Of a stretch of 54,338 nt of DNA, positions 42,853 to 52,800 are shown in pieces. Both the position numbers and the translations under genes were made by a program. The notes below the pieces were generated by a model, which had not been told where the DNA came from, did no database searches, and was given only the letters and a program-made list of their open reading frames with translations. This stretch comes from Lentisphaerota bacterium. GTDB taxonomy: Bacteria > Verrucomicrobiota > Kiritimatiellia > UBA8416 > JAUUYL01. The first letter of the stretch is position 1; the number at the start of each line of letters is the position of its first letter. The DNA lies in NCBI GenBank assembly GCA_030590485.1, contig JAUUYL010000007.1, positions 1 through 54,338 on the forward strand, given 5' to 3'.

Positions 42853-45117
42853 ATGAGTAAGAGTAAGTTTTATGAGTTGCCGGGGAATTTGGCTGAGGAT
42901 ATAGATGCGCATGAGAGTGATGTGAAGCGTTTTTTATCGGGTGATCTTGCGCCTGGTATATTTAAAGCCCGGCGTGTGCCGAGGGGAATATATGAGCAGA
43001 GGAAGGATGGAACATACATGATGCGTGTCAGGGTGGCTGGTGGAATGTTTACTGCTGAACAGGGGCGCAAGCTGGCGGATATTGGCGAGCAGTATGGGAA
43101 TCTTCATGTCACGACCAGGCAGGATGTGCAAATTCACAATGTCGATATAGCGGATAGTCCGGAATTGATGCGGCAATTGATGTCTGTCGGGTTGACGAGT
43201 AAAGGCGGCGGCGGCAACACGGTACGAAATGTTGCGGCATGTCCTTTCGCTGGAATATGTCCTTCGGAGGTATTTGATGTTGCACCGTATGCTTATGCGG
43301 TGACGGAATATCTTATCACGCTTGAAGGCAGTTATAATCTTCCTCGCAAATACAAGATAGCTTTCAGTGGTTGTGGCGCGGACTGTGCTCTGGCGCGTAT
43401 TAATGATCTGGGTTTTATAGCGAAAGAAAAGGATGGAAGGCCAGGTTTCGAGATGTATGGCGGCGGCGGAATGGGTGCGGTCTCTCGTCCTGGTGATCTG
43501 CTGGAGGACTGGATCTCGGCTGATGATGTAGTCAAGATATCGGAAGCGATGCGGCGTTTGTTTGACAGGACCGGTGACAGGCACAACAGGAGTAAGGCGC
43601 GTTTACGTTTTGTTTTCGAACGGCTTGGAGTGGAGGCGGTCAAGGATGAGTTGCAGAAGGAGCTTGATGGTCTTGATGGGGTTCCTGAATGCGCGGTGGA
43701 ATCTGTTATACGCAGCCCAGAGAAAGCCACGGTGCCCGATGAGTTTTCGGAGGGTGGCGTGAGTTTCTTTAAGCAGCATCAGGATGGTTTTGTTGCCATA
43801 CGGTTGCGTTTGCCAATGGGGTTTATTTCCTGTGCAGATTTCAGGCTCATAGCTGATGTGGCTGAAAAATACAGTGAAGAGAAGAGTCTGGTGACTACGC
43901 GCGGTCAGGATCTGCTTTTACGGTTCATAAATGAGGGCGATATAGGTGAAGTGGCGCAGGCTCTATCGGGATTGAGTGTGAATGTTTTGAAGCCGGGTGC
44001 GCTGGATCATTTTGTTGCCTGTGCTGGTGCGTCAACCTGTCGGTTGGGTTTATGTCTGGCGCGTGGTGCGGCTAGGGCTTCTGCTGAACATCTTGATGAA
44101 GTTGGACGTGATATGGACGGTGTAGATATCAATATCAGTGGATGTCCTAATGCATGTGGTCAGCATCCTGCGGCTTCAGTCGGGTTTTTTGGTGCGGCTA
44201 TGCGTGAGGCCAAGCGGCTTGTGCCTGCTTACAGGGTGGTTCTTGGCGCGAAGAACGATGAGGATGGAGTGAGGTTGAGTGAATCTGTAGGGATGCTTCC
44301 TGCGAGAGCCATGCCGGCTTTTATTGATGAGTTGACTGAGGATTATCACTCGGGCCGTGATAACGACGAGGGATTCTCGGCGTATTATGAGCGGCGCGGA
44401 AAAGAGTACTTTGCGGAAATGGTTGTCAGGCATAAGGATGTTCCTGCATATGAGGAGAATTCTGATTATTACAAGGACTGGGGTGTAGACGAAGACTTTT
44501 CATTGGCAGGACGTGGAGCGGGAGAATGTGGAGCTGGCGTGTTTGAGGTGGTCAGTGATGATATTGCTGCCGCGAAGAAAGCATTGGAATCGGGGGATTT
44601 GGATAAGGCGTTTCTCTGTTCGATAAGGGCGTTATTGATAACGCGTGGTGTGGATTCCAGCGATCCGGGTGAGATCCAGAAGGCATTCGAGGAGTATTTT
44701 GTCGGCACGGGTCTGGTAGGGGATGAATATGCGGTGGCCAGGGACGATTTGCAGAAAGGCAATGTGACAGGATTATTAGACAGGGTTGAGCTGCTGTATT
44801 CTTCGCTGGATGCGAATCTAAAGTTCAATTTGTCTGATGATAAGAAGGTAGATGTTTCGCCGGATGAAGGGGCTGATGTTGCTGTCGGAAAAGTTGAGGA
44901 GTATGACTTAAAAGGCGTGGGATGTCCCATGAACTTTGTGAAAGCCAAATTGAAGTTGGAAATGCTTGCGATAGGCGATACGCTGAGAGTGACGCTTGAT
45001 GATGGTGCTCCGGTTCAGAACGTTCCGGCCAGCTTCAAGAGTGAAGGGCAGGAAATCGTGGAAACTGTTGATTTGGGTGATGGACATTGGCGGGTATCTG
45101 TCAGAAAAATATGTTAG
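42853..45117 (+). CDS. Siroheme sulfite/nitrite-type reductase fused to a helical linker and a TusA domain
   Basis: The protein has 754 residues. Residues 1-545 form a complete siroheme reductase, with IYEQRKDGTYMMRVRVAGG, GNLHVTTRQDVQIHNVD and GNTVRNVAACPFAGI. The iron-sulfur/siroheme cysteines are C390, C396, C431 and C435 (CAGASTC and GCPNAC). Residues about 555-675 are helical (ALESGDLDKAFLCSIRALLI). Residues 680-754 are a TusA/SirA domain with C691 in GVGCPMNF, where most TusA have CPxP. It would reduce sulfite to sulfide and may hand sulfur on as a TusA-bound persulfide. The gene follows the JAMM gene after a repeat array. Confidence 0.92.
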   Translation: MSKSKFYELPGNLAEDIDAHESDVKRFLSGDLAPGIFKARRVPRGIYEQRKDGTYMMRVRVAGGMFTAEQGRKLADIGEQYGNLHVTTRQDVQIHNVDIADSPELMRQLMSVGLTSKGGGGNTVRNVAACPFAGICPSEVFDVAPYAYAVTEYLITLEGSYNLPRKYKIAFSGCGADCALARINDLGFIAKEKDGRPGFEMYGGGGMGAVSRPGDLLEDWISADDVVKISEAMRRLFDRTGDRHNRSKARLRFVFERLGVEAVKDELQKELDGLDGVPECAVESVIRSPEKATVPDEFSEGGVSFFKQHQDGFVAIRLRLPMGFISCADFRLIADVAEKYSEEKSLVTTRGQDLLLRFINEGDIGEVAQALSGLSVNVLKPGALDHFVACAGASTCRLGLCLARGAARASAEHLDEVGRDMDGVDINISGCPNACGQHPAASVGFFGAAMREAKRLVPAYRVVLGAKNDEDGVRLSESVGMLPARAMPAFIDELTEDYHSGRDNDEGFSAYYERRGKEYFAEMVVRHKDVPAYEENSDYYKDWGVDEDFSLAGRGAGECGAGVFEVVSDDIAAAKKALESGDLDKAFLCSIRALLITRGVDSSDPGEIQKAFEEYFVGTGLVGDEYAVARDDLQKGNVTGLLDRVELLYSSLDANLKFNLSDDKKVDVSPDEGADVAVGKVEEYDLKGVGCPMNFVKAKLKLEMLAIGDTLRVTLDDGAPVQNVPASFKSEGQEIVETVDLGDGHWRVSVRKIC

Positions 45118-45144
45118 AGTTGATGCGAGAAAAGGAGAACGTTG

Positions 45145-46089
45145 ATGAAATATTACAAAGATAATTCGGAATCTATAGGTAATACGCCATTGGTCAAGAT
45201 AAGTAAGTTGGCTGGTGATAAGGCGCTGGTTTTAGGGAAGGTGGAAGGTCGGAATCCTGGCTATTCTGTAAAGTGCAGAATTGGTGCCAACATGGTGTGG
45301 GATGCTGAAGAGCGTGGCGTTTTGAAGGCGGGGATGGAGATTGTTGAGCCTACGAGCGGTAATACCGGGATTGCACTCGCGTACGTTGGTGTGGCCAGAG
45401 GTTATAAGGTCCGGTTAACCATGCCAGATACAATGAGTATTGAGAGGCGCAAGATATTGAAGGCGCTTGGTGCGGATCTGGTTTTGACTGAAGGGGCCAA
45501 GGGGATGCCTGGTGCTATTGCCAAAGCTGAGGAGTTGGTTGCAGAGGATCCTGAAAAATACTTCATGCCGCAGCAGTTCAAGAATCCTGCAAACCCGGAT
45601 ATTCACGTTAAGACGACCGGGCCGGAGATATGGGATGCGACTGATGGGAAAATTGATGTGCTGGTATCGGGTGTTGGTACTGGCGGCACGATCACAGGTC
45701 TTTCGAGATATTTTAAAGAGGTGAAAGGTAAGGCTGTTCTTTCAGTGGCGGTGGAGCCGGAAAACAGTCCGGTTATTACGCAGGCGTTGGCTGGAGAGGA
45801 ATTGAAGCCGGGTCCGCATATGATTCAGGGGATAGGTGCAGGGTTTATACCGGATGTTCTGGATCTTTCCATGATTGATAGGGTGGAGCTGGTTAATAAT
45901 GATGAGGCTTTTGATTTTGCTCGTCGACTGACAAGTGAAGAGGGCATTCTGTCGGGTATTTCCAGTGGTGCGGCTGTTGCGGCGGCGGCGCGTATTGCGC
46001 AGGAAGCTGAGTTTGAGGGTAAGACTATTGTCGTTATACTGCCTGATTCCGGAGAGAGATACTTGTCTACTGCGTTGTTTTCTGAGTAG
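45145..46089 (+). CDS. cysK: Cysteine synthase (O-acetylserine sulfhydrylase)
   Basis: The protein has 314 residues from the ATG at 45145, which has AAAGGAG ahead of it. PLP features are [31 protein letters not shown] with the Schiff-base lysine, [14 protein letters not shown] and [17 protein letters not shown]. The ending [19 protein letters not shown] is typical for CysK. It forms cysteine from O-acetylserine and sulfide. It is the last gene of the sulfur run, 27 bases after the reductase-TusA fusion. Confidence 0.95.
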   Translation: MKYYKDNSESIGNTPLVKISKLAGDKALVLGKVEGRNPGYSVKCRIGANMVWDAEERGVLKAGMEIVEPTSGNTGIALAYVGVARGYKVRLTMPDTMSIERRKILKALGADLVLTEGAKGMPGAIAKAEELVAEDPEKYFMPQQFKNPANPDIHVKTTGPEIWDATDGKIDVLVSGVGTGGTITGLSRYFKEVKGKAVLSVAVEPENSPVITQALAGEELKPGPHMIQGIGAGFIPDVLDLSMIDRVELVNNDEAFDFARRLTSEEGILSGISSGAAVAAAARIAQEAEFEGKTIVVILPDSGERYLSTALFSE

Positions 46090-46096
46090 GGGGATG

Positions 46097-46190
46097 GAGA
46101 AGAATTGGCCGCCGATGGACGCCGATGGACGCCGATGGATAGGATGGACGGAGATGATGGGCTCGGGGGCATGAAGAACTGATGGATGTA
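46097..46190 (+). repeat. GCCGATGGAC word repeats after cysK
   Basis: GAATTGGCCGCCGATGGACG then two more CCGATGGACG/T copies and ATAGGATGGACGGAGATGAT. The stretch from 46191 to 46353 holds no gene; a CGCGCGCGCAAGCGCAG run lies at 46278. Confidence 0.8.
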
Positions 46191-46353
46191 AAATTTCGAA
46201 GTGTAATGAACTTCTGCGGTTGGAAATTATTCAGTTTTACATTTTACATTCAAGCGTAGCGTCGTATTCCCTGCTACCTGCGCGCGCGCAAGCGCAGTCC
46301 GTTAGCTCTTGTTTTGAAAGTGTTTTTGTAGTAGTATTAATGGTGTGAGAGAA

Positions 46354-46761
46354 ATGAATAAAACGTTTAGATTGGCAATGGGGTTGTGGGTCACTATGTT
46401 TGTGGTGTTCTCGGCAATGCCTGGTGTTGTCATTTGCGTTGGTTCTAATGGGCATATTACTGTTGAGGCTGAGCATGATAATCACTGTGATGGTGAAGAG
46501 CATGTTCACGATCAAGTACAGCATGAAGATGACTCATGTGGCGGTGATTGTTTTGACATTTCTTTCTCATATGATGGTGGCCCTCAGATCGCAAGGAATT
46601 TGAAGCGTGGGATGTCAGAGACGCGTATGGTTTTGTCTCTCGTTCCTGTTGTCATTCAAAATGATTTATTACTTGCGGGTAGCGTTCAGGTTCGCAAAGG
46701 ACCTTCAGAAGCTACCACCTTATCTTTATTTGCGCAACAGACAGTCGTCATGCGTACATGA
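46354..46761 (+). CDS. Small exported His/Cys-rich protein, metal-related
   Basis: The protein has 135 residues from the ATG at 46354, with GTGAGAGA upstream. A signal peptide (LAMGLWVTMFVVFSAMPGVV) is followed by ICVGSNGHITVEAEHDNHCD, EEHVHDQVQHEDDSCGGDCF and other His/Cys-rich sequence. I do not know a named family, but such proteins are seen next to CzcCBA genes. It precedes the RND operon by 85 bases and probably binds metal in the periplasm. Its stop lies in a three-base-loop palindrome. Confidence 0.75.
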   Translation: MNKTFRLAMGLWVTMFVVFSAMPGVVICVGSNGHITVEAEHDNHCDGEEHVHDQVQHEDDSCGGDCFDISFSYDGGPQIARNLKRGMSETRMVLSLVPVVIQNDLLLAGSVQVRKGPSEATTLSLFAQQTVVMRT

Positions 46762-46775
46762 TCAGTTCCTGATCA
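46759..46775. repeat. Perfect 7-bp palindrome with three-base loop at a stop codon
   Basis: TGATCAG, loop TTC, CTGATCA. The first three bases are the TGA stop of the His-rich protein gene. Confidence 0.8.
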
Positions 46776-46846
46776 GTCTCTCCGGTTATATTTTAGTACA
46801 ATAAAAAACCGGTCTATCTTGTTAATCACACACAAAGGAAAACTAT

Positions 46847-48208
46847 ATGAGGTCTAGAACTATAATAAGAATATTGATGTGTTTTGTTTTCGGCGTTCTT
46901 TTCGCCGGATGCGCATCGACATCCATGCCGGTGCCGAGGGCGTTGGGTGCTCAATACACTGCTGTTGGTCAGAAAGGCTGGCAGGACTCCGTGATGAAGA
47001 CCATTGAGCCGTCAGGTGAGCTCAACCTGAATCAGGCGCTTGCCCAGGCGCTTCTAAAGAATCCCGAGCTTATAGCTTTTTCGTATGATGTGCGCATCGC
47101 CGAAGCACGTATTCTGCAGGCAGGTGCGTTTCCTGATCCCACAATTCAGTTTGAGGTGGAGGAATATGATCACAGGGGAAATGGGATGGATGATGCAGAA
47201 GTATCCTATGCACTTGGTCAGGTTATAGAGTTGGGCGGGAAGCGGCATTGGCGAACAAAAGTTGCAATTGCCCAGGGTGCTCTTGCTGGATGGAGCTATG
47301 AAAGCAAGCGGCTTGAAGTGTTTTCAGAAACTGCGCGTCTTTTTATGGCTGTCATAACTGCCGAGAAGACGCTCGAGCTTACAGAGTCTACAGTGGATTT
47401 GGCGGCAAACACGTTTCGTGCCGTACAAGGCCGTGTGGAAGCAGGGAAAGAGCCGCCGTTTCAGGCGTCAAAAGCATCGGCAGAACTGGAGCTTACAAAA
47501 ATAGAGCAGGTCGATGCGAAGAATGCGCTCGAGCTGGCAAAACGAAGACTTGCCGCAATGTGGGGATCTGAGACGCCGCGTTTCAGTTCTGTCTCAGGTG
47601 ATATAGATAAAATAACACCTGTACCTTCGTTAGATATTTTGAGGGGCAAGCTTTCGCAGAACCCTAATCTGGCCAGATGGGATGACGAGGTGGCAATGCG
47701 TAAAGCTACTCTTGCGTCGGAGAAGGCAAAGCTTATTCCTGACTTGCAAGGTGTTGTCGGAGTTCAGACTTACGAAGAGGACGGCAGTGATGCATTGAAG
47801 TTTGGTGTTAAAGTAAATTTGCCGCTTTTTAGCCGAGCTCGTGGCGGTATTGTAGCTGCAGGCAGTAAGCTTGCCAAAGCTGAAGAGAATCGCAAGGCCG
47901 CCAAGATAACACTTGTGACTGATCTTGCTGCGGCTTATGCAGATCTTGCGACTTCGCACAGTAAAGTTATGGCTCTGAGAAAGAAGGTGATTCCGGCAAT
48001 GGAAGAATCGTTCAATGCGGCTCAAGAGGGATATCGTCAGGGAAAGTTCAATTTTATGGATGTATTGGATGCACAGCGCAGTCTGTACAAGACGAGAAAC
48101 GCTTCTCTCGGGGCGCTGTTAGCTTACCATGCGGCAGTTGCAGAAATACAGAGGATTACCGGAACAAGTATTGAAGAATTGAATAAAATACAAAAGGAGA
48201 CGAAATAA
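46847..48208 (+). CDS. Outer-membrane efflux channel, CzcC/TolC-like lipoprotein
   Basis: The 453-residue protein has a lipoprotein signal, LMCFVFGVLFAGCAS, with the lipobox cysteine at about residue 25. Coiled-coil-like repeats (LNLNQALAQALLKNPELIAF and a second copy of the motif) are typical of TolC-family channels. It forms the outer-membrane duct of the tripartite pump. Its TAA overlaps the ATG of the adaptor gene by one base, so the three pump genes are co-translated or closely linked. AAAGGAAA precedes the start. Confidence 0.92.
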   Translation: MRSRTIIRILMCFVFGVLFAGCASTSMPVPRALGAQYTAVGQKGWQDSVMKTIEPSGELNLNQALAQALLKNPELIAFSYDVRIAEARILQAGAFPDPTIQFEVEEYDHRGNGMDDAEVSYALGQVIELGGKRHWRTKVAIAQGALAGWSYESKRLEVFSETARLFMAVITAEKTLELTESTVDLAANTFRAVQGRVEAGKEPPFQASKASAELELTKIEQVDAKNALELAKRRLAAMWGSETPRFSSVSGDIDKITPVPSLDILRGKLSQNPNLARWDDEVAMRKATLASEKAKLIPDLQGVVGVQTYEEDGSDALKFGVKVNLPLFSRARGGIVAAGSKLAKAEENRKAAKITLVTDLAAAYADLATSHSKVMALRKKVIPAMEESFNAAQEGYRQGKFNFMDVLDAQRSLYKTRNASLGALLAYHAAVAEIQRITGTSIEELNKIQKETK

Positions 48209-49800
48209 TGAAACTGTTAAGAATTATAATTGCAGCATGCCTGTTTGGCTTTGCTGTTGTTTGTGTTGCTGTTGAGAAACAGGTGGAATGTGAAGATGAC
48301 TGTGCAAACTGCGAGACTTCGGGTAAGGATGCGGGACATGCCGATGAGGATGAGCATGAGGGACATGCGCATGGCAGTGAGGCACCGAAGCGAATAGAGG
48401 TCACCGCAAAACAGGTTAAACAGCGTGGCATTAAAACCGTGCGTGCTGTCAAAGGTTCGGTTCGTAAGAAGATACGCGTGCCCGGAGAGGTTAAGGTGAA
48501 CTCTGATCGAGTTGCGCATGTAGTTTCTCGTGCGGCGGGAATCGTCAGAAACGTGAGAGGCAAACTCGGTGATGCGGTAAGGCAGGGCGATATACTCGCG
48601 CTGGTTGAGAGTGAAGAATTCGCCGCAGCGAAACTGGATTTTTATGCCAAGGAAACGGAGGTGGGGTGCTGCGAGATCACGTTGCCTCGAGCCAAAGAGA
48701 TATACGAGAACGTAGCAAAGCTTATAGATCTGCTCGACAAGGGTGCTTCTGAAGATGACATCAAGAAGTTGGATGGAACCGAGATGGGCAGTTATCGAGG
48801 GCAGTTGCTCGTTGCTCATGCGGCTTACATATCCGCAAAGACGACATATGAACAGGAGTTGGCTCTTCGCGCCAAGAAGATCAGCAGTGTCAGGGAGATG
48901 CTTAACGCGGAAACGGTAATGAAACAGGCGCGCGCCAACTTTCAGGGTATTATGGATACCGCCCGCTACGAGACGTTGGTTCAATATTCCGAAGCACTGC
49001 AGGAACGGCAGCTGGCAGGATTCAATGCGGTGGCGGCAGAGAAGAAACTTCGCTTGAAAGGAGCGGATGACAAAATCATTAGAGAACTTCGTGCACTGGT
49101 TCCCAAGATAGATACCTTGAAGCCCTGTAAATGCAGCGATCCTGAATGTAAATCAGGTAAATTGCCTTTGCTGGGCGATGTGCTTGGTAATGATGCGGAG
49201 TTTGCTCTTTATGTTATGACGGCACCTATTGGCGGACGTCTGATAGCGAAGCACATTGTCATGGGTGAGTCAATTGACAGTTCGACAGAGGTGTTTACTA
49301 TTGCTGATCTTTCCTCGGTATGGGTCGATCTCGCTGTCAGTCAGGAAGATATATCCGCTGCCCGCGAGGGGTATCCTGTTGCGATAATTTTTCCTGACGG
49401 TGGAACAGCAAATGCGAAGATTAGTTTTGTGTCATCTGTAGTCGATTCGAAGACTCGCACGATTCTGGCGCGAGCGGTCTTGGATAACGGTAAAGGCCGG
49501 TTTCGGCCGGGAACGTTCATCGAGGCTGTGATTCGCGTGCCATCAAATGCGGAGGTAATTGTGGTTCCGAAAAGAGCGGTGCAGCTGATCAATGATTATC
49601 CATGCGTGTTTGTGTGGGATAAGGGCGGCTTCGAGGTGAGGGAAGTTGAATTGGGCATCTCAAATGAAAATCAGGTCGAAATCCTCAGTGGTTTGAATGA
49701 GGGTGAAATTCTCGCAGGTGTAAATGCGTTTCATCTGAAAGCCGAATTTATTAAATCTGCGGCGGGCGACCTTGGCGATCATCATGGGCATGATCATTAG
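48208..49800 (+). CDS. RND efflux periplasmic adaptor, CzcB-like, with His-rich ends
   Basis: The 530-residue protein starts with a signal peptide and a metal-binding stretch (CEDDCANCETSGKDAGHADE, EHEGHAHG), and ends in DHHGHDH. The membrane-fusion core has RAAGIVRNVRGKLGDAVRQG for the lipoyl half and GRLIAKHIVMGESIDSSTEV further on. A KPCKCSDPECKSGK loop adds cysteines. It joins the inner-membrane pump to the outer channel and may deliver metal to it. Confidence 0.92.
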   Translation: MKLLRIIIAACLFGFAVVCVAVEKQVECEDDCANCETSGKDAGHADEDEHEGHAHGSEAPKRIEVTAKQVKQRGIKTVRAVKGSVRKKIRVPGEVKVNSDRVAHVVSRAAGIVRNVRGKLGDAVRQGDILALVESEEFAAAKLDFYAKETEVGCCEITLPRAKEIYENVAKLIDLLDKGASEDDIKKLDGTEMGSYRGQLLVAHAAYISAKTTYEQELALRAKKISSVREMLNAETVMKQARANFQGIMDTARYETLVQYSEALQERQLAGFNAVAAEKKLRLKGADDKIIRELRALVPKIDTLKPCKCSDPECKSGKLPLLGDVLGNDAEFALYVMTAPIGGRLIAKHIVMGESIDSSTEVFTIADLSSVWVDLAVSQEDISAAREGYPVAIIFPDGGTANAKISFVSSVVDSKTRTILARAVLDNGKGRFRPGTFIEAVIRVPSNAEVIVVPKRAVQLINDYPCVFVWDKGGFEVREVELGISNENQVEILSGLNEGEILAGVNAFHLKAEFIKSAAGDLGDHHGHDH

Positions 49801-49801
49801 A

Positions 49802-49835
49802 GGATTGATGAATGATTAGTGATGAATAATGAATG
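49802..49835 (+). repeat. GATGAAT word repeat between adaptor and pump genes
   Basis: GATTGATGAATGATTAGTGA and TGAATAATGAATGATGAGAC. ACGAGGATTACGAT follows and carries the Shine-Dalgarno GAGGATT of the pump gene. Confidence 0.8.
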
Positions 49836-49863
49836 ATGAGACACGAGAGACGAGGATTACGAT

Positions 49864-52800
49864 ATGATTGAAAAACTTATACATATAGGATTGAAACACA
49901 AGTTGCTTTCTGTGGTGACTACCATTGCTGTGGTGGCGCTTGGTGCTTATTCGTTGAGCAACTTGTCGATAGATGCTTTCCCTGATATCAGTCCAAACCT
50001 TGTTCAGGTTTTCGTGGAGGTTGATGGGATGGCGCCTGAAGAGGTTGAGCAACTTGTCACAAGGCCAACTGAGACTGCCATGCGCAGTATACCCGGGGTT
50101 GAGAAAATACGTTCGCTGTCATCACTTGGCTTGTCTACGGTGAACATCTATTTTGAAGATGATGTGGATATTTATTTGGCAAGGCAGTTGGTTTCTGAGC
50201 GGTTGAAAACGGCAGAGGAGTCTATTCCTGCAGGCGTCGATATGCCGCATGGTCTTGAGATGGGTCCGCTGGCAAGTGGCATGGGCAAGATTCTGGCCTA
50301 TTATATTGATTCAGACAGTGATGATATCACTGAGTTGCGTACGGTTCATGAATGGGTGATTAAACGTGGCATCGAAACTGTACCTGGCGTGGCGAAGGTG
50401 ATCAGTCAGGGTGGCTATATTCGTCAGTACGAAGTTGAGTTGTCGCCTGAGAGGTTGCTGTCTCATAATCTCAGTGTTACGGATGTTCATGAGGCTATCG
50501 GGCTGAACAATGCTAATGTCGGTGCTGGTATTATTACGCGCGGCAGCGAGGAACTTATTGTCCGAACACTTGGGCGTGTGGGGACTGTTGAAGAGATTGC
50601 CAATACAATTGTCAAGAGTGTCGATGGTAAGCCGGTGATGGTAAAGGATGTAGGGGCCGTTAGTATTGGTCAGGCGTTTCGTCGTGGTGTTGCGATTCTT
50701 AACGGAAAGCGCGAAGTTGTTTTGGGCGGAGTATACAAGCTGCACCGGGCAAATTCCTTTGAAGTGATAGGACGGCTGCATGAGAGAATCGATGAGATCA
50801 ATGAAACTCTTCCTCCCGGCATGGAGATTGTGCCCTATTATGATCAGGCTGATCTTGTGGGCAGCAGTGTCCGGGCTGTTCGCAATGCGTTACTGCTTGG
50901 ACTTGTAATGGTCTCGGTGGTGGCGTTTCTATTTCTGGGCAATTTTCGTAATGCATTGATAATGGTCTACTCGTTACCGTTTGCAATAATGTTCGGTATT
51001 GTGCTTATGGAGCGCAACGGTATTCCGGGGGATTTGATATCGCTTGGTGGGATGGCTATTGCGCTTGGTATGATTATTGATGCGACGATCATTATGGTTG
51101 AGAAGTTGCAGACAGCTGCTGGCGATCCTCGAGATAAGGAAGCCAGCGAGAGAGCTATTTTGTCTGCGGCGCAGGAAGTCGGCCGGCCGATAGTGTTCGC
51201 CGTGGCGGTGATAGCGACTGTTTTTCTGCCTATTTTTACGCTAGGCGAGATAGAGGGGAAGATGTTCAGGCCGTTGGCGTTTGCTGTTGTGTCGACTATG
51301 CTGGGGTCTTTAATCTATGCATTGTTGATTGCGCCTATATTTTTCCGTCTATTGCATCGGACTGACAAGAAACGCGCGGGTCACGCGCCGGGCAGAATTC
51401 TGCATCGTTTGCTGGAACGTTACGAAATTATGCTTGAAAAGACTTTAAAGCGTCCGTTCAGGCTTATTTTGATTCTGTTGGTGCTTCTGGTGTTGGGGTC
51501 GGCGGGATTCCTTAGGCTGGGTCGTGAATTTGTGCCTACCTTACAGGAAGGCACTATTAACTGTTATGCCTATATGAATCCCAATGTTTCGTTAGATGAG
51601 ATACGGAATGTCTGCTCGGATATTGCGAAGATAGCGGTCAAGATACCGGAGATAAAAGACGTCATATCGGATATTGGTTATGGTGAAGTAGGTCCGCATA
51701 TGCATCACACTAACTACGGATGTATAACAATTACGCTGAAGCGGCGTTCTTTTTGGAAACGGGAAAAGAGCCAGAAGGAAGTGGTGGCGGTTCTTGATGA
51801 AAAGCTGAAAGGGATGCTGGGTGTGACGATTGGTTTTTCTCAGCCGATTGCGCATGAGGTTGACGGGCTTATCGCGGGTTCTGGTGCTCAGGTTGTTATG
51901 AAGGTTTTTGGTGATGACATGAGTAAGCTTAAGGCTATTGCAGGAGAGGTTGAGCATCTTGTGTCGGGAGTTAAAGGTGTGGCTGATCTCAGGGTTGAAC
52001 AGACCGATGGTCAGACGCAGATACAGGTGATTCTCAATCCGATAAAGCTTTCCCGATACGGGCTCAATAAGCATGAGGTTCAAACGGTGGTGCATCAGGC
52101 GCTTACAGGCGAGGTGGTTGGCGAGGTTTTTGAGGGAGAGATGACTTCGAGAATACTTGTCAGGCTCGACAAGCGCTATCAGGAAGATCGTGAGGAGCTT
52201 GGAAGTCTGCTGATACTTACTCCGTCGGGTTCTCATGTGCCTCTGAGTAGTTTGGCTGACATCAAGACATTGACCGGGCTCAGACAGATAAGCCGTGAGA
52301 ATACACAGCGTTATATATCGGTAAACTGCAATGTGCGTGGGCGCGATGTAGGTTCCTTTGTGAGTGAGGCGCAAGCTGTGGTCAGCGAGGCTGAAATTTT
52401 ACCACCTGGATACAGGGTCGTATGGGGCGGACAGTTTGAGCTGCAGAAGGCGGCGGGGCGCAGGCTGGCTGTTGTGATGCCTCTGACATTACTGTTGGTG
52501 TTGGCGATGTTGTACGGGCTGTTTGGTTCTGTACGAGTTGCTGTTTTGATTATGCTGAATGTTCCCTTGGCGTTGGTTGGCGGTGTGCTGGCGCTCGCCG
52601 TGTTTGGTGAGAATGTGAGTATACCTTCGTCTATCGGGTTTATTGCGCTGTTTGGTATTGCGTTGACCGATGGTGTTGTTCTGGTGTCGCGATTCGAGAA
52701 GTTGAGGAAGGATGGTACGATGCTCATGGATGCTGTTATGTCCGGCTGCCGTTCTAAATTCAGGCCTGTTCTAATGACTACCGTGACAACAGCACTTGGG

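Noticed and set aside
51592-52374. Minus-strand ORF of 260 residues
   Set aside because: Antisense to the RND pump; no features of its own.
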